DNA from: Kitasatospora aureofaciens
GTDB taxonomy: Bacteria > Actinomycetota > Actinomycetes > Streptomycetales > Streptomycetaceae
Direction of reading: 5' to 3'
DNA: 64,000 nt
Assembly (NCBI RefSeq): GCF_001188955.3
Contig: NZ_JPRF03000097.1
Coordinates: 225,625 to 289,624 of the forward strand
Position numbers and translations under genes: made by a program
In this document: positions 41,675 to 50,361 of the stretch, in pieces
How the letters are laid out: every line of letters starts with the position of its first letter
Position numbering within the stretch: position 1 is the first letter of the stretch
The notes under the pieces: generated by a model
What the model was told of the DNA's origin: nothing
What the model saw: only the letters and a program-made list of their open reading frames with translations
Databases searched by the model: none

Positions 41675-42997
41675 GTGCTGACCGACACCTCGACCGGCGC
41701 GGGCAGGGCGATGCTGCTCCACGACCGCTATCCCACCCTCGACGAACTCGCCGACGCCGCACACCGACTGGCCGCCCGCCACCCCCGGCGCTGCCGGGTG
41801 CGCACCCTCGGCACCTCCCGCGCCGGCCGCCCCCTGCACCTGCTGTCCATCGGCCCCGGGGCCGACGCCGACACCCGTCGCGCCCCCGACAACGTCCTGG
41901 TCGTCTCCGGCGCCCACGCCGACGAGTTCTCCGGCCGGGCCGGCATCGTCGAACTCGCCCACCGCGTCCTGGCCCGCCCCACCCCGGCCGCGGCCACGGC
42001 CTGGCACTTCCTGCTCTGCCTCGACCCCGACGGCGCGCACCTGGCCCAGGGCGGCCTGCTCGCCCGCACCCTGCCCGCCTACTTCGCCGGCTACTACCGC
42101 CCCGCCGCCGACGAACAGCCCGAATGGGCCCCGGCGGTCGGCGGCCGCCTGCCCGAGAGCCGGATCCTCCTCGACCTCATCGACGAACTACGCCCCCGCC
42201 TCCAACTCACCCTCCACACCGCCGACGTGGGCGGCACCTTCCTCCAGGCCACTGCCGACCCGAGCGCCCGCACCGACCCCAGCGCCCTCGCCGAACCCTT
42301 CGCCCGCTCCGCCGCCGCCCTCGGCATCCCGGTCGAGACCGGTTCCTTCGACACCTACCGCCTGCCGGTCGCCGGCCCCGGCGTCTTCCTGATGGAGCCC
42401 CACCACATCGACTCCCAGGAGAACACCACCGGCATGCTCGCCCCGGACGAGACCCCGCCCGGCGCCCGCGCCGCCACCTGGTTCGCCCCCCGGCGCCACG
42501 GCGGCCGCACCGTCGTCGTCGAAGTGCCCGCCTGGACCACCGACCGCCTCGGCGACACCCGCCCCGCCGACGACGCCGACCCGCGCCTGCGCGCCGCCGC
42601 CGACCAACTGCGCGAACGCGGCCGCCAGCTCACCGACCTGGCCCCCGCGCTCCCGCCGCACGACACCCCGCTGCTGCGCGCCGTCCGAACCCAGCTGACC
42701 GCCCTACGGCAACTCGCCGACGCCTGGGACCCGCGCACCGCCCAGGCCCCCCTCCTCCCGCCGCCCCTGCTCACCCGCGCCCACCTGGCCGGCATCGACC
42801 TGTGGGCCCACCGCATCCCGGTACGCGCCGCCGCCCTCCTGCGCCGCGCCACCCCCGAACCCGACCCCCGCCTCGACGAACTCCTGCACACCTGGTGCGC
42901 CCACTACCGCCGCCGCTTCCGCCCCACCTGGCTCCCCGTCCACCGCCAGGCCGCCCACCACGCCAACACCGCCGAAGCCGCCGCCCGCCTGCCCTGA
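41675..42997 (+). CDS. M14 family zinc carboxypeptidase-like protein
   Basis: 440 residues from a GTG with GGGGAAGGAG upstream. Peptidase M14 features: YPTLDELADAAHRLAARHPR, GTSRAGRPLHLLSIGPG, VVSGAHADEFSGRAGIVELA (HxxE zinc pair), LLCLDPDGAHL, and LTLHTADVGGTF for the third zinc His. VEVPAW may carry the catalytic Glu. There is no signal peptide, so it is likely cytoplasmic. It could trim peptides, amidated metabolites or cell-wall fragments. The last 120 residues are helical and outside the core fold. Confidence 0.82.
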   Translation: MLTDTSTGAGRAMLLHDRYPTLDELADAAHRLAARHPRRCRVRTLGTSRAGRPLHLLSIGPGADADTRRAPDNVLVVSGAHADEFSGRAGIVELAHRVLARPTPAAATAWHFLLCLDPDGAHLAQGGLLARTLPAYFAGYYRPAADEQPEWAPAVGGRLPESRILLDLIDELRPRLQLTLHTADVGGTFLQATADPSARTDPSALAEPFARSAAALGIPVETGSFDTYRLPVAGPGVFLMEPHHIDSQENTTGMLAPDETPPGARAATWFAPRRHGGRTVVVEVPAWTTDRLGDTRPADDADPRLRAAADQLRERGRQLTDLAPALPPHDTPLLRAVRTQLTALRQLADAWDPRTAQAPLLPPPLLTRAHLAGIDLWAHRIPVRAAALLRRATPEPDPRLDELLHTWCAHYRRRFRPTWLPVHRQAAHHANTAEAAARLP

Positions 42998-43060
42998 CCC
43001 GGCCCGCCCGCCCCGCCCCGATCTGCCCCGACCGCCGCCCTGAGCACCGCTTGCGGCACG

Positions 43061-44190
43061 ATGGCCCGGATGGACTCCCTTCCCCGACGGCCCCGCGACG
43101 CGCCGCCCCACGTGTACCGGATCACCAAGTACGACCCGGCCGACCGTGACGAGCGGGGCGTCTACACGGGACCGGAGGAGGCGGTCAGCGACCACGGGCC
43201 GGTCGAGGCCGCCTACCTGGAGGCGATCGCCGCCTTCGCCGAGGAGAGCGGCGTGCGGCACCTGTCGATCCGCGAGCCCCAGGCCCCGCTCGGCTTCACC
43301 CACTTCGGCCTGGAGCCGGCGCTCGAGGGCGGCGGCCTCGCGGGGATCTTCCCGCCCGACCTGACCGGTTTCCACGACGGCGCCCGGGTACCGGTCGCCG
43401 TCGGCCTGGAACTGGTACGGGCGATGCTCCGCGACAGCGGCGCCTGGTGCCGCCTGGAAACCGAGCCCGACACCTTCACCGGGCCCGCGTTCACCGGGCC
43501 CGCGTTCACCGTGCCCTCCTCCACTGAGCCCGCCTTCGCCGTGCCGTCGGCTGGGACCAGTACGTCTACGTCGGCAGCGAGGGGCCCTGCCCGGCCGCGG
43601 TGGCGCGCACCCGCGAACTGGGCCTCCACCCCGAGCCGTTGGACGCCTCGCCGTACGAGGCCGAGGCCGAGGCCGGGTCCGGCGAGCCGGGCGAGCAGCG
43701 CCCCGCCGACGACGACTTCTGGGCCCGGCTGCGCGGGTGCGTGGCGGCGGGCCGGGCGGCGCTGCTGGAGGAGACGTACATCGACAACGCCTCCCGCTGG
43801 CACCGGCTCGACGGGGGAGCGATCGAGGCGGTGCGCGCCCGGCTGACCCCGCGCGCCAGGCTCGCCGTCTGGCCGGACCTGTCCACCGACGTCGCGGCGG
43901 TCCTGGCCGCCCTCCCCGAGGACGGGCTGGTCGAGTTCGTCCGGGAGGACCACGGCGGCAGGATCACCAGCGAGGTCGACGACCCGCAGGAGTTCAGGGC
44001 GCGGACCGCCGAGCTGTCCGGAGCCCGGGCCGCCGCCGTCCTGTCGGTGTACACCGGGGAGCGCAGCCCGCTGTTCGCCGCCGTGCTGCCCGACGCCGAC
44101 GGGGTCCTGCGGGCCCGCTGGCGCACCGAGCCGGCCCCGCCGACCGGAACCGGGCCTTCCTGCGCATCCTGCGCCGGGTCCGGCTCGTGA
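43061..44190 (+). pseudogene. Broken hypothetical gene (two frameshifts)
   Basis: Residues 1-130 (HVYRITKYDPADRDERGVYT, then EPALEGGGLAGIFPPDLTGF and LELVRAMLRDSGAWCRLE) match a Streptomyces hypothetical family I recall. After a 15-base tandem repeat the frame slips near 43541-43546: the next register gives VGWDQYVYVGSEGPCPAAVA, then DDDFWARLRGCVAAGRAAL and further conserved text. A second slip near 44137-44142 switches to DRNRAFLRILRRVRLVTG. Each needs one base. The coding sense is clear; the function is unknown. Confidence 0.65.
43475..43511. repeat. 15-base tandem repeat (TTCACCGGGCCCGCG), 2.5 copies
   Basis: Encodes FTGPA units in the broken gene. Related family members as I recall them run directly from the Glu-rich strand to FAVxVGWDQYVY, so this stretch appears to be an expansion. 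It lies just before the first frameshift. Confidence 0.7.
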
Positions 44191-44212
44191 CCGGCCCCGG
44201 CGGTGGGGGTGC

Positions 44213-44782
44213 TCAGGTCTCCACGGCGTCGCGCACGATGCCCCGCCGCGCCCCCGCGGCCCCGTCCGCCGGGGGAGCGGAGCCGTCCTCCTCCGGCAGC
44301 ATCGAGCCCCGCACCCGCTGCACGTAGCGCTCGATCAGGTGGCGCAGCACCCCCACCGTCGCGGTGACGTCCGGCTCCGCCACGCCGTCCAGCGCACTGG
44401 TCAGCCCGATGATGTTGGCCTGTTTCAGCCGCTCCAGCATCGCCCGCCCGTCGGCCGTGAGCGCGACCCGGCGGGCCCGCCGGTCCAGGGCGTCCGGGGT
44501 GCGCTCGACCAGCCGCTGGCCCTCCAGGCGGTCGATCTGCCGGGTGACGTGGGAGGGCTTGACCATCAGTCTGGCGGCCAGGTCGCCCACCCGGCTGGGC
44601 CCCTCGGCCTCGGCGAGCGCGCGCAGCAGGTAGACGTCCGAGCGGGCGGCGGTGATGCCGGCCCGGGCGGTGCGGCGTTCGTGCTCCTGGGAGCGGGTCA
44701 GCAGGTAGGCCAGCGAGGCCAGTACGGCCTCCAGGTCCGCGGTGGCGTCCGCGGCGGTCCGATCGTCTGCGGCGTCCGACAT
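44213..44782 (-). CDS. MarR family regulator
   Basis: 189 residues. Winged helix: LLRALAEAEGPSRVGDLAAR, LMVKPSHVTRQIDRLEGQRL and RTPDALDRRARRVALTADG (wing), with a C-terminal dimer helix and a 25-residue acidic/basic tail. MarR proteins are usually repressors released by small aromatic or oxidised ligands. It diverges from a P450-ferredoxin-reductase operon with a 220-base gap that has a fitting palindrome, so it probably controls that operon and itself. Confidence 0.9.
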   Translation of the reverse strand: MSDAADDRTAADATADLEAVLASLAYLLTRSQEHERRTARAGITAARSDVYLLRALAEAEGPSRVGDLAARLMVKPSHVTRQIDRLEGQRLVERTPDALDRRARRVALTADGRAMLERLKQANIIGLTSALDGVAEPDVTATVGVLRHLIERYVQRVRGSMLPEEDGSAPPADGAAGARRGIVRDAVET

Positions 44783-44890
44783 GGGCGAACTGTAGCGAGC
44801 CGGTGCCCGCCACCGCTGCGGTGCCGACCGCTGACCGGATTTCGGACAGTTTCCGCGCCCACCGGACGGGCTCTTCCACCGCCACGGACC

Positions 44891-44932
44891 GCGAGTTAGC
44901 GTGACGGCGAGTTAGTTGCTTTTGGCACGTAA
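44891..44932. promoter_or_regulatory. Candidate MarR operator before the P450 operon
   Basis: TTAGTTGC-TTTTG-GCACGTAA (44912-44932) is an imperfect 21-base palindrome in an AT-rich pocket 72 bases before the P450 start. Two direct copies of GCGAGTTAG (44891-44899, 44907-44915) lead into it. Size and position fit MarR binding. Confidence 0.5.
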
Positions 44933-45003
44933 ATGCTCAGGGCCCGCACCGCACCCCCACCCGGCACCGCCAGCACACCCAGCTCCGAGAAGGGAGCCCC
45001 CTG

Positions 45004-46206
45004 ATGGCCACCGCCGCACAGACCCCCCGCTTCACCCACCCCGCCGCCCGCGGCACCTGCCCCTTCGCCCCGCCGCCCGCCTACCGCCAGGCCCAGCAGG
45101 AGGAGCCGGTCAGCCGCATCACCCTGTGGGACGGCAGCGCCAGCTGGCTGGCCACCCGCCACGAGGACGTCAAGGCGGTCCTGGCCGACCCCCGCTTCAG
45201 CGCCGACAGCACCCGCCCCGGCTTCCCCTTCCTCACCGCGGGTGTCCGGCAACTCAACGCCGGCCGGCCCACCTTCATCCGGATGGACGACCCCGAGCAC
45301 GCCCGGCTGCGCCGGATGCTCACCGGCGATTTCGTGATCAAGAAGGTCGAGGCGCTGCGCCCCCGGATCCAGCGCATCGCCGACGACCTGCTCGACCGGA
45401 TGACCGCCGACGGACGCACCGGCGCCGACCTGGTCCGCGAGTTCGCCCTGCCGCTGCCCTCCCTGGTCATCTGCCTGCTGCTCGGCGTCCCCTACCAGGA
45501 CCACGAGTTCTTCCAGGAGTGCAGCCGCGTCATGCTGCGCCGAGAATCCTCCGCCGAGGAGGTCGGCGCCGCCCAGGACCGCCTGGTCGACTACCTGAAC
45601 CGGCTCACCGAGGCCAAGCGCACCCAGCCCGACGACGGCATCCTCAGCCGCCTGGTGGAACGCGGCGAACTGACCACCGCGGAGATCGGCGCGATGGGCC
45701 GGCTGCTGCTCGTCGCCGGACACGAGACCACCGCCAACATGACCGCCCTGTCGGTCCTCGCCCTGCTGCGCAACCCCGACCAGCTCGACCACCTGCGCCG
45801 CCACCCCGAAGCCGTCACCGGCGCGGTCGAGGAACTGCTGCGCTACCTGACCATCGTCCACTCCGGCCTGGGCCGGGTCGCCACCGAGGACGTCGACCTC
45901 GGCGCGGTGCGCATCCGGGCCGGCGAAGGCGTCGTCTGCATGATCAGCACCGCCAACCGCGACGAGGACGAGTTCCCGGACGGCGACGAACTCGACCTGA
46001 CCCGCGACGCCCGCCGCCACCTGGCCTTCGGCTTCGGCGTCCACCAGTGCCTGGGCCAGCCCCTCGCCCGGCTGGAACTGCAGATCGCCCTCGCCACCCT
46101 CCTGCGGCGACTGCCCGAACTGCGCCTGGCCGTACCGTTCGAGGACGTCCGCTTCCGCGGCGACATGCTCATCTACGGCGTCCACGAGCTGCCGCTCGCC
46201 TGGTGA
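45004..46206 (+). CDS. Cytochrome P450 (CYP105-like)
   Basis: 400 residues with a GAAGGGAG binding site. Canonical class I motifs: AGHETTANM in the I helix (238-246), EELLR (277-280), FGFGVHQCLGQPLARLELQI with Cys349 as heme ligand, and FIRMDDPEHARLRRMLTGDF of the C helix. It is typical of Streptomyces CYP105/CYP107-type monooxygenases that hydroxylate xenobiotics or secondary metabolites. It is encoded with its own electron chain in the next two genes. Confidence 0.93.
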   Translation: MATAAQTPRFTHPAARGTCPFAPPPAYRQAQQEEPVSRITLWDGSASWLATRHEDVKAVLADPRFSADSTRPGFPFLTAGVRQLNAGRPTFIRMDDPEHARLRRMLTGDFVIKKVEALRPRIQRIADDLLDRMTADGRTGADLVREFALPLPSLVICLLLGVPYQDHEFFQECSRVMLRRESSAEEVGAAQDRLVDYLNRLTEAKRTQPDDGILSRLVERGELTTAEIGAMGRLLLVAGHETTANMTALSVLALLRNPDQLDHLRRHPEAVTGAVEELLRYLTIVHSGLGRVATEDVDLGAVRIRAGEGVVCMISTANRDEDEFPDGDELDLTRDARRHLAFGFGVHQCLGQPLARLELQIALATLLRRLPELRLAVPFEDVRFRGDMLIYGVHELPLAW

Positions 46207-46281
46207 CCCGCCGGGCGCCACCACGCCCGCCCCACCGCAGCCCCACCCCGACACCCGCCGTACCCCTGAAGGGAAACCCCC

Positions 46282-46491
46282 GTGCTCGTCCAGATCGACC
46301 AGGAGAAGTGCTGCGGCGCCGGACACTGCGTCCTCGCCGCCCCCGACGTCTTCGACCAGCGCGACGAGGACGGCATCGTCGTCCTGCTCGACGCCCGCCC
46401 GCCTGCCGAACTCCACCAGGCCGTCCAGGACGCCGCCGCCGTCTGCCCGGCCGCCGCGATCCAGCTGGACCAGGCCCCGGACCGGGCATGA
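46282..46491 (+). CDS. 3Fe-4S ferredoxin
   Basis: 69 residues from a GTG. Cluster Cys positions: KCCGAGHCV and AAVCPAAAI, with Gly/Ala in place of the fourth Cys, as in the ferredoxins that serve CYP105 enzymes. It passes single electrons from the reductase to the upstream P450. Its stop overlaps the start of the reductase gene. Confidence 0.93.
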   Translation: MLVQIDQEKCCGAGHCVLAAPDVFDQRDEDGIVVLLDARPPAELHQAVQDAAAVCPAAAIQLDQAPDRA

Positions 46492-47735
46492 CCGCACTGC
46501 GGGAGGTGGCCGTCGTCGGCGCCGGCGCCGCCGGACTGCACGCAGCCGAGGCGCTGCGCCGGGCCGGCTACGACGGCCGCCTCACCCTCATCGGAGCCGA
46601 GGACGAACCCCCGTACGACCGGCCGCCGCTGTCCAAGCACCTGCTCGACGGGCAGTGGCAACCCGACAGACTTGCCCTGCGCAGCCCCGACGCCCTGGCA
46701 GAGCTACGGCTCGACCTGCGCCTGGGCGTACCCGCCGAACGCCTGGACCGCCAGGCCCGGACGGTGCACCTCGCCGACGGCCACCAGGTCCGCTGCCAGG
46801 CCGTCGTCCTCGCCACCGGCGTCCGCCCCCGCCGACTGCCCGGGGCCGAGGCGCCGCTGCCCGGCGCCCACGTGCTGCGCACCCTCGCCGACGCCCTCGC
46901 CCTGCGCGAGGAACTGCGCCCCGGGACAAGGCTGTTGGTGGCCGGCGGCGGGCTGCTCGGCGCCGAGGCGGCGGCCACCGCCGTCGGACTCGGGGCCGAG
47001 GTGGTCTGGCTGGTGTCCGCCGCCGCCCCGCTGGCCGCCGTCCTGGGCGCCGAGACGGCCGCGCTGCTGACCGGCCTGCACCGCGAACACGGGGTGCGCA
47101 TCCACCGGGGCACGGCCGCCGCGGTGGTCCGGCGGCGCGGCCGGGCCGCCGGCGTGCGGCTGGCCGACGGATCCGAACTGGCCGCCGACGCCGTGCTGAT
47201 GGCGATCGGATCCGAGCCCGCCACCGAGTGGCTGGCCGGCAGCGGGGTGCCCCTGGACGCGGGCGGCGGCGTGGCCTGCGACGCCCACTGCGCCGCCGGC
47301 CCCGGCGTCTGGGCGGCCGGCGACGCCGCCTCCTGGCCCGACCCGCGCACCGGCCGCCGCCGGCGCCTCGAACAGCGCACCAACGCCACCGAACAGGCCC
47401 TGCACGCCGCCCGCAACCTGCTGGCCGGCCCGGACGGCGCCCGGCAGGCCTACGCCCCGGTCCCGTACCTGTGGACCGACCAGTACGGCCTGCGTATCCA
47501 GGCGTTCGGCAGCCCCGGCACGGCCGACCGCTTCGAACTCGTCGACGGCAGCCCCGCCGACCACCGCTTCGCCGCCGCCTGCCTGCACCGGGGCCGGGTC
47601 ACCGGCGCGGTCGGCATCGCCTGCGCCCGCGCCCTGCGCCAACTGCGCGCCCAGGTCGCGGCCCACGCCCCCTGGCCGCCCGCCGACCCCGTCACGCGGC
47701 AGACCGCGGACCACGCGCCCGCCCGCCTCAGCTGA
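46488..47735 (+). CDS. NAD(P)H ferredoxin reductase (FAD-dependent)
   Basis: 415 residues; ATGA overlap with the ferredoxin gene. FAD site VVGAGAAGLHAAEALRRAGY, PPYDRPPLSKHLLDGQW, VVLATGVRPRRLPG, NAD site VAGGGLLGAEAAATAVGLGA, and VWAAGDAASWPD for the second FAD contact. It matches rhodocoxin/putidaredoxin-type reductases, which complete the P450 chain. It ends convergent with a tautomerase gene, overlapping its 3' end by 8 bases. Confidence 0.93.
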   Translation: MTALREVAVVGAGAAGLHAAEALRRAGYDGRLTLIGAEDEPPYDRPPLSKHLLDGQWQPDRLALRSPDALAELRLDLRLGVPAERLDRQARTVHLADGHQVRCQAVVLATGVRPRRLPGAEAPLPGAHVLRTLADALALREELRPGTRLLVAGGGLLGAEAAATAVGLGAEVVWLVSAAAPLAAVLGAETAALLTGLHREHGVRIHRGTAAAVVRRRGRAAGVRLADGSELAADAVLMAIGSEPATEWLAGSGVPLDAGGGVACDAHCAAGPGVWAAGDAASWPDPRTGRRRRLEQRTNATEQALHAARNLLAGPDGARQAYAPVPYLWTDQYGLRIQAFGSPGTADRFELVDGSPADHRFAAACLHRGRVTGAVGIACARALRQLRAQVAAHAPWPPADPVTRQTADHAPARLS

Positions 47736-48138
47736 GCGGTACGCCCTCCCCGTCCGGGAGGGCGTACTGGGCGAGCCCGTGGCCCAGTGACCAGTCGGCC
47801 GACGTGTTCTCCGTCAGAACGACGAACACGTTGCGCGGCTCGGTGCCCGCGTACGCCTGGGCGAGCTCGGCGATCCTCGCGTACAGGGCCCGCTTCTGCG
47901 CGTCCGTGCGTCCGGCGCGCAGCGTGATCGCCACGTACACGATGCCCTCGTCCCGCCGCACCCCGAGGTAATCGCCGTAGCGCAGCAGGCTGTTGGTGCC
48001 GTCGTGCCCGACCAGCACCTGGAAGTGGTCGTTCGGCGGGATCCCGATCGCCTCCACCAGCGCCTCGTGGACGGCGCGCCCGAGGGCGCCGAGCCGCTCA
48101 GATCCGGCCCCCAACGCGTCGATGCGGACGAACGGCAT
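47728..48138 (-). CDS. Tautomerase family protein
   Basis: 136 residues. Pro at position 2 becomes the N-terminal catalytic base after Met removal: MPFVRIDALGAGSERLGALG. GRAVHEALVEAIGIPPNDHF and VYVAITLRAGRTDAQKRALY fit the cis-CaaD/tautomerase fold. It acts on enol or halogenated acids; which one is unknown. It is divergent from a release-factor-fold gene with a strong operator-like palindrome between. Confidence 0.85.
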   Translation of the reverse strand: MPFVRIDALGAGSERLGALGRAVHEALVEAIGIPPNDHFQVLVGHDGTNSLLRYGDYLGVRRDEGIVYVAITLRAGRTDAQKRALYARIAELAQAYAGTEPRNVFVVLTENTSADWSLGHGLAQYALPDGEGVPLS

Positions 48139-48161
48139 GCCGACTCCCTCCCTGGCCTCAA

Positions 48162-48183
48162 CTGTACGTACCAGTAGGTACAG
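48162..48183. promoter_or_regulatory. TetR-like operator palindrome
   Basis: CTGTAC at one end and GTACAG at the other enclose GTACC and GGTA in an imperfect 22-base dyad, 24 bases before the tautomerase start. No TetR gene is adjacent. Confidence 0.5.
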
Positions 48184-48316
48184 CCTGGACGGCTCCGGGG
48201 CAAGAGCTGGCCCGGCGACCCGGTGTGCAAATCGTTACATTGAGGACATTGGGCAGCTGTGCCAGGAACCGAGCGTCCACGCAGAGAAGGCCGACCGCCT
48301 TCGGAAAGGGGTCTTC

Positions 48317-49414
48317 ATGCGCCCCGCCCTCAGCCCCGCCGTCCTCGCCGAACTGCGCCGGCCCCGGCCCTACCCGGCGGTGTCCGTCCTGATGCCCACC
48401 CACCGGCGCGAACCGGACAGCGCCCAGGACCCGGTCCGGCTGCGCAACCTGCTGGCCGAGGCCAGGGAGCGGGTCCAGGCCGACCCCAAGGTCTCCCGGG
48501 CCGACCGCATCGACGTCCTCGAACAGCTCGACCGGGCACTCGCCGAGGTCGACCTCGTCCACGCCGAGGACGGCCTGGCCGTCCTTGCCGCGCCCGGCGA
48601 GCACCAGGTGTGGTCGTTCGCCCGCACCGCCCCCGCCCGGGTGGTCCTGTCCGACACCTTCCTCACCCGCAACCTGGTCGCCGCCCAGGCCGCCGAGCGC
48701 CCCTACTGGGTCCTCGCCGTCGCCGCCGACCGGGCCGTGCTGTGGGGCGGCAACCAGGAGCGGGTCACCGAGGAGAGCGGCAACGGCTTCCCGCTGGTCC
48801 GCACCTTCCCCAACCCCGACCCCGAACGCCAGGAGCGCATCGGCGACACCCCCAGCACCTTCCGCGACGAGGAGGCCAAGACCTTCCTGCGCCAGGCCGA
48901 CACCGCGATCGGCAAGGTCCTGGCCGCCGACCCCCGCCCGCTGTACGTCGTCGGCGACGCCCCCGCCCTGGCCCTGCTGGACGCCGCCGGCCCGATCGCC
49001 AAGGAGGCCGCCGCCCAGGTCCCGCACGGCGGCCTCGCCCAGGCCGACGTCGCGACCGTCCACCGGGTGGTCGAACCCGCCGTCCGCGCCCACGCCGAAC
49101 GCGAGGTCGACGACACCCTCGCCCAGCTCGACAAGGCCCGCGGCCGCCAGGAGTTCGCCGCCGGCCTCGACGAGGTCTGGCGGGCCGCCGGCGAGGCCCG
49201 CATCGCCCGCCTGGTCGTCGAGGAGAACTACCGCGCCACCGTCCGCGACGACGGCGACCACCTCGTCCCCGCGCAGGCCGACGAGGCCGGCGCCCGCGAG
49301 GACATCGTCGACGAGGTCATCGAACGCGCCCTCGACACCGGCGCCCGGATCACCTTCGTCCCCGACGACACCCTCGCCGACAGCCGGCGCATCGCCGCCG
49401 TCCTGCGCCACTGA
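48317..49414 (+). CDS. Vms1/eRF1-like release-factor-fold protein (baeRF type)
   Basis: 365 residues from an ATG with GGAAAGGGG. YPAVSVLMPTHRREPDSAQD, LNLLAEAR-like helix, DGLAVLAAPGEHQVWSF, PYWVLAVAADRAVLWGGNQE, and KTFLRQADTAIGKVLAADPR, then PLYVVGDAPALALL. This order matches bacterial/archaeal eRF1-like baeRF proteins, linked by others to ribosome rescue or hibernation; the GGQ of true release factors is absent. The role here is inferred from fold only. Confidence 0.65.
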   Translation: MRPALSPAVLAELRRPRPYPAVSVLMPTHRREPDSAQDPVRLRNLLAEARERVQADPKVSRADRIDVLEQLDRALAEVDLVHAEDGLAVLAAPGEHQVWSFARTAPARVVLSDTFLTRNLVAAQAAERPYWVLAVAADRAVLWGGNQERVTEESGNGFPLVRTFPNPDPERQERIGDTPSTFRDEEAKTFLRQADTAIGKVLAADPRPLYVVGDAPALALLDAAGPIAKEAAAQVPHGGLAQADVATVHRVVEPAVRAHAEREVDDTLAQLDKARGRQEFAAGLDEVWRAAGEARIARLVVEENYRATVRDDGDHLVPAQADEAGAREDIVDEVIERALDTGARITFVPDDTLADSRRIAAVLRH

Positions 49415-49477
49415 CCGGCCCGCCGCGCCCGGGTCCGCCGCGCGCCGCCTCGGGCCCGACGCCTCGGGTCCGAGGCC

Positions 49478-50122
49478 TCACGGCCGGGGCGCGGCGGCCT
49501 CCAACTCCTCGACGCTGCCGGACATCACGGTCCGCAGATGGCGCGTCAGGTGCTCCACCGGCCAGTCCCACCACGCGACGGCCAGCAGCCGCGCCACCTC
49601 GTCCTCCTCGTACCGCATCCGGACCACCTTCGCGGGATTGCCGCCGGCGATCGCGTAGTCCGGGATGTCGGAGGTGACGACCGACCCGGCGGCGACGATC
49701 GCCCCGTTGCCGATCCGCACCCCCGGCATCACCGTCGTGCGGTACCCGAGCCACACGTCGTGCCCCACCACCGTGTCCCCGCGCCCCGGCAGCCCGCTCA
49801 GCAGGTCGAAGTGCTCCGCCCACGCGCCGCCCATGATCGGGAACGGGAACGTCGACGGCCCGTCCATCCGGTGGTTGGCCCCGTTCATCACGAACCGCAC
49901 CCCCTGCGCGAACGCGCAGAACCTCCCGATCACCAGCCGCTCCGGCCCGTAGTGGTACAGCACGTTGCGCGTCTCGAACGCCGTCGGGTCCTCCGGGTCG
50001 TCGTAGTACGAGTACTCACCCACCTCGATCAACGGCGAGGTCACCAACGGCTTCAGCAGCACCACCCGCGGCTGCTCCGGAAACGGGTGCAGCACCCCAG
50101 GATCGGGCACGACGGGAACCAC
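49478..50122 (-). CDS. Vat-type xenobiotic O-acetyltransferase (left-handed beta-helix)
   Basis: 214 residues from a GTG with GGAAGAGG upstream. Hexapeptide-repeat enzyme: VGEYSYYDDPEDPTAFETRN, VIGRFCAFAQGVRFVMNGAN with the active His in NGANHRMDG, DTVVGHDVWLGYRTTVMPGV, RIGNGAIVAAGSVVTSDIPD and YAIAGGNPAKVVRMRY. It matches Vat/CatB-related transferases that acetylate streptogramin A or chloramphenicol. Chromosomal copies in Streptomyces may serve native metabolites; resistance is inferred only. Confidence 0.85.
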   Translation of the reverse strand: MVPVVPDPGVLHPFPEQPRVVLLKPLVTSPLIEVGEYSYYDDPEDPTAFETRNVLYHYGPERLVIGRFCAFAQGVRFVMNGANHRMDGPSTFPFPIMGGAWAEHFDLLSGLPGRGDTVVGHDVWLGYRTTVMPGVRIGNGAIVAAGSVVTSDIPDYAIAGGNPAKVVRMRYEEDEVARLLAVAWWDWPVEHLTRHLRTVMSGSVEELEAAAPRP

Positions 50123-50186
50123 GAGACCACCTCTTCCCTACCGGCGGAGCGACCCCCTCATGATCCACTACGTCGGCGTAAATCGG

Positions 50187-50216
50187 TTGGGCGGGTGCGC
50201 CGTTGACTGCTACCGT
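50187..50216 (+). promoter_or_regulatory. Candidate promoter of the leader peptide/110-residue gene
   Basis: TTGGGC and TACCGT with an 18-base spacer; a second -35-like TTGACT lies at 50203. It precedes the leader peptide by about 40 bases. Confidence 0.35.
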
Positions 50217-50254
50217 CAGCGCAGCCATGAGAGAAGCGCGAGGAGGTGAGACCC

Positions 50255-50308
50255 ATGAAGGCTGTATCCGTGTGGGTGCTCCCCCTTGTCGTCACGGTGG
50301 GCGATTGA
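50255..50308 (+). CDS. 17-residue leader peptide or upstream open frame
   Basis: ATG with an ideal AGGAGGTGAG ribosome binding site opens MKAVSVWVLPLVVTVGD and stops at 50306. The mix of Lys near the start and Val/Leu residues resembles a tiny membrane peptide, but its length and position 53 bases ahead of the next gene equally fit a translated leader. It has no homologue I can name. Confidence 0.4.
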   Translation: MKAVSVWVLPLVVTVGD

Positions 50309-50361
50309 CGTCGGTGTCGCCCGGGAGCGCCTCAGACCAGGCACTTCCGAAAGGCGCCACC

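Noticed and set aside
49478..50122. Acquired antibiotic resistance island around the Vat-type gene
   Set aside because: No integrase, insertion sequence or composition change surrounds it; chromosomal Vat-like enzymes are ordinary in Streptomyces.
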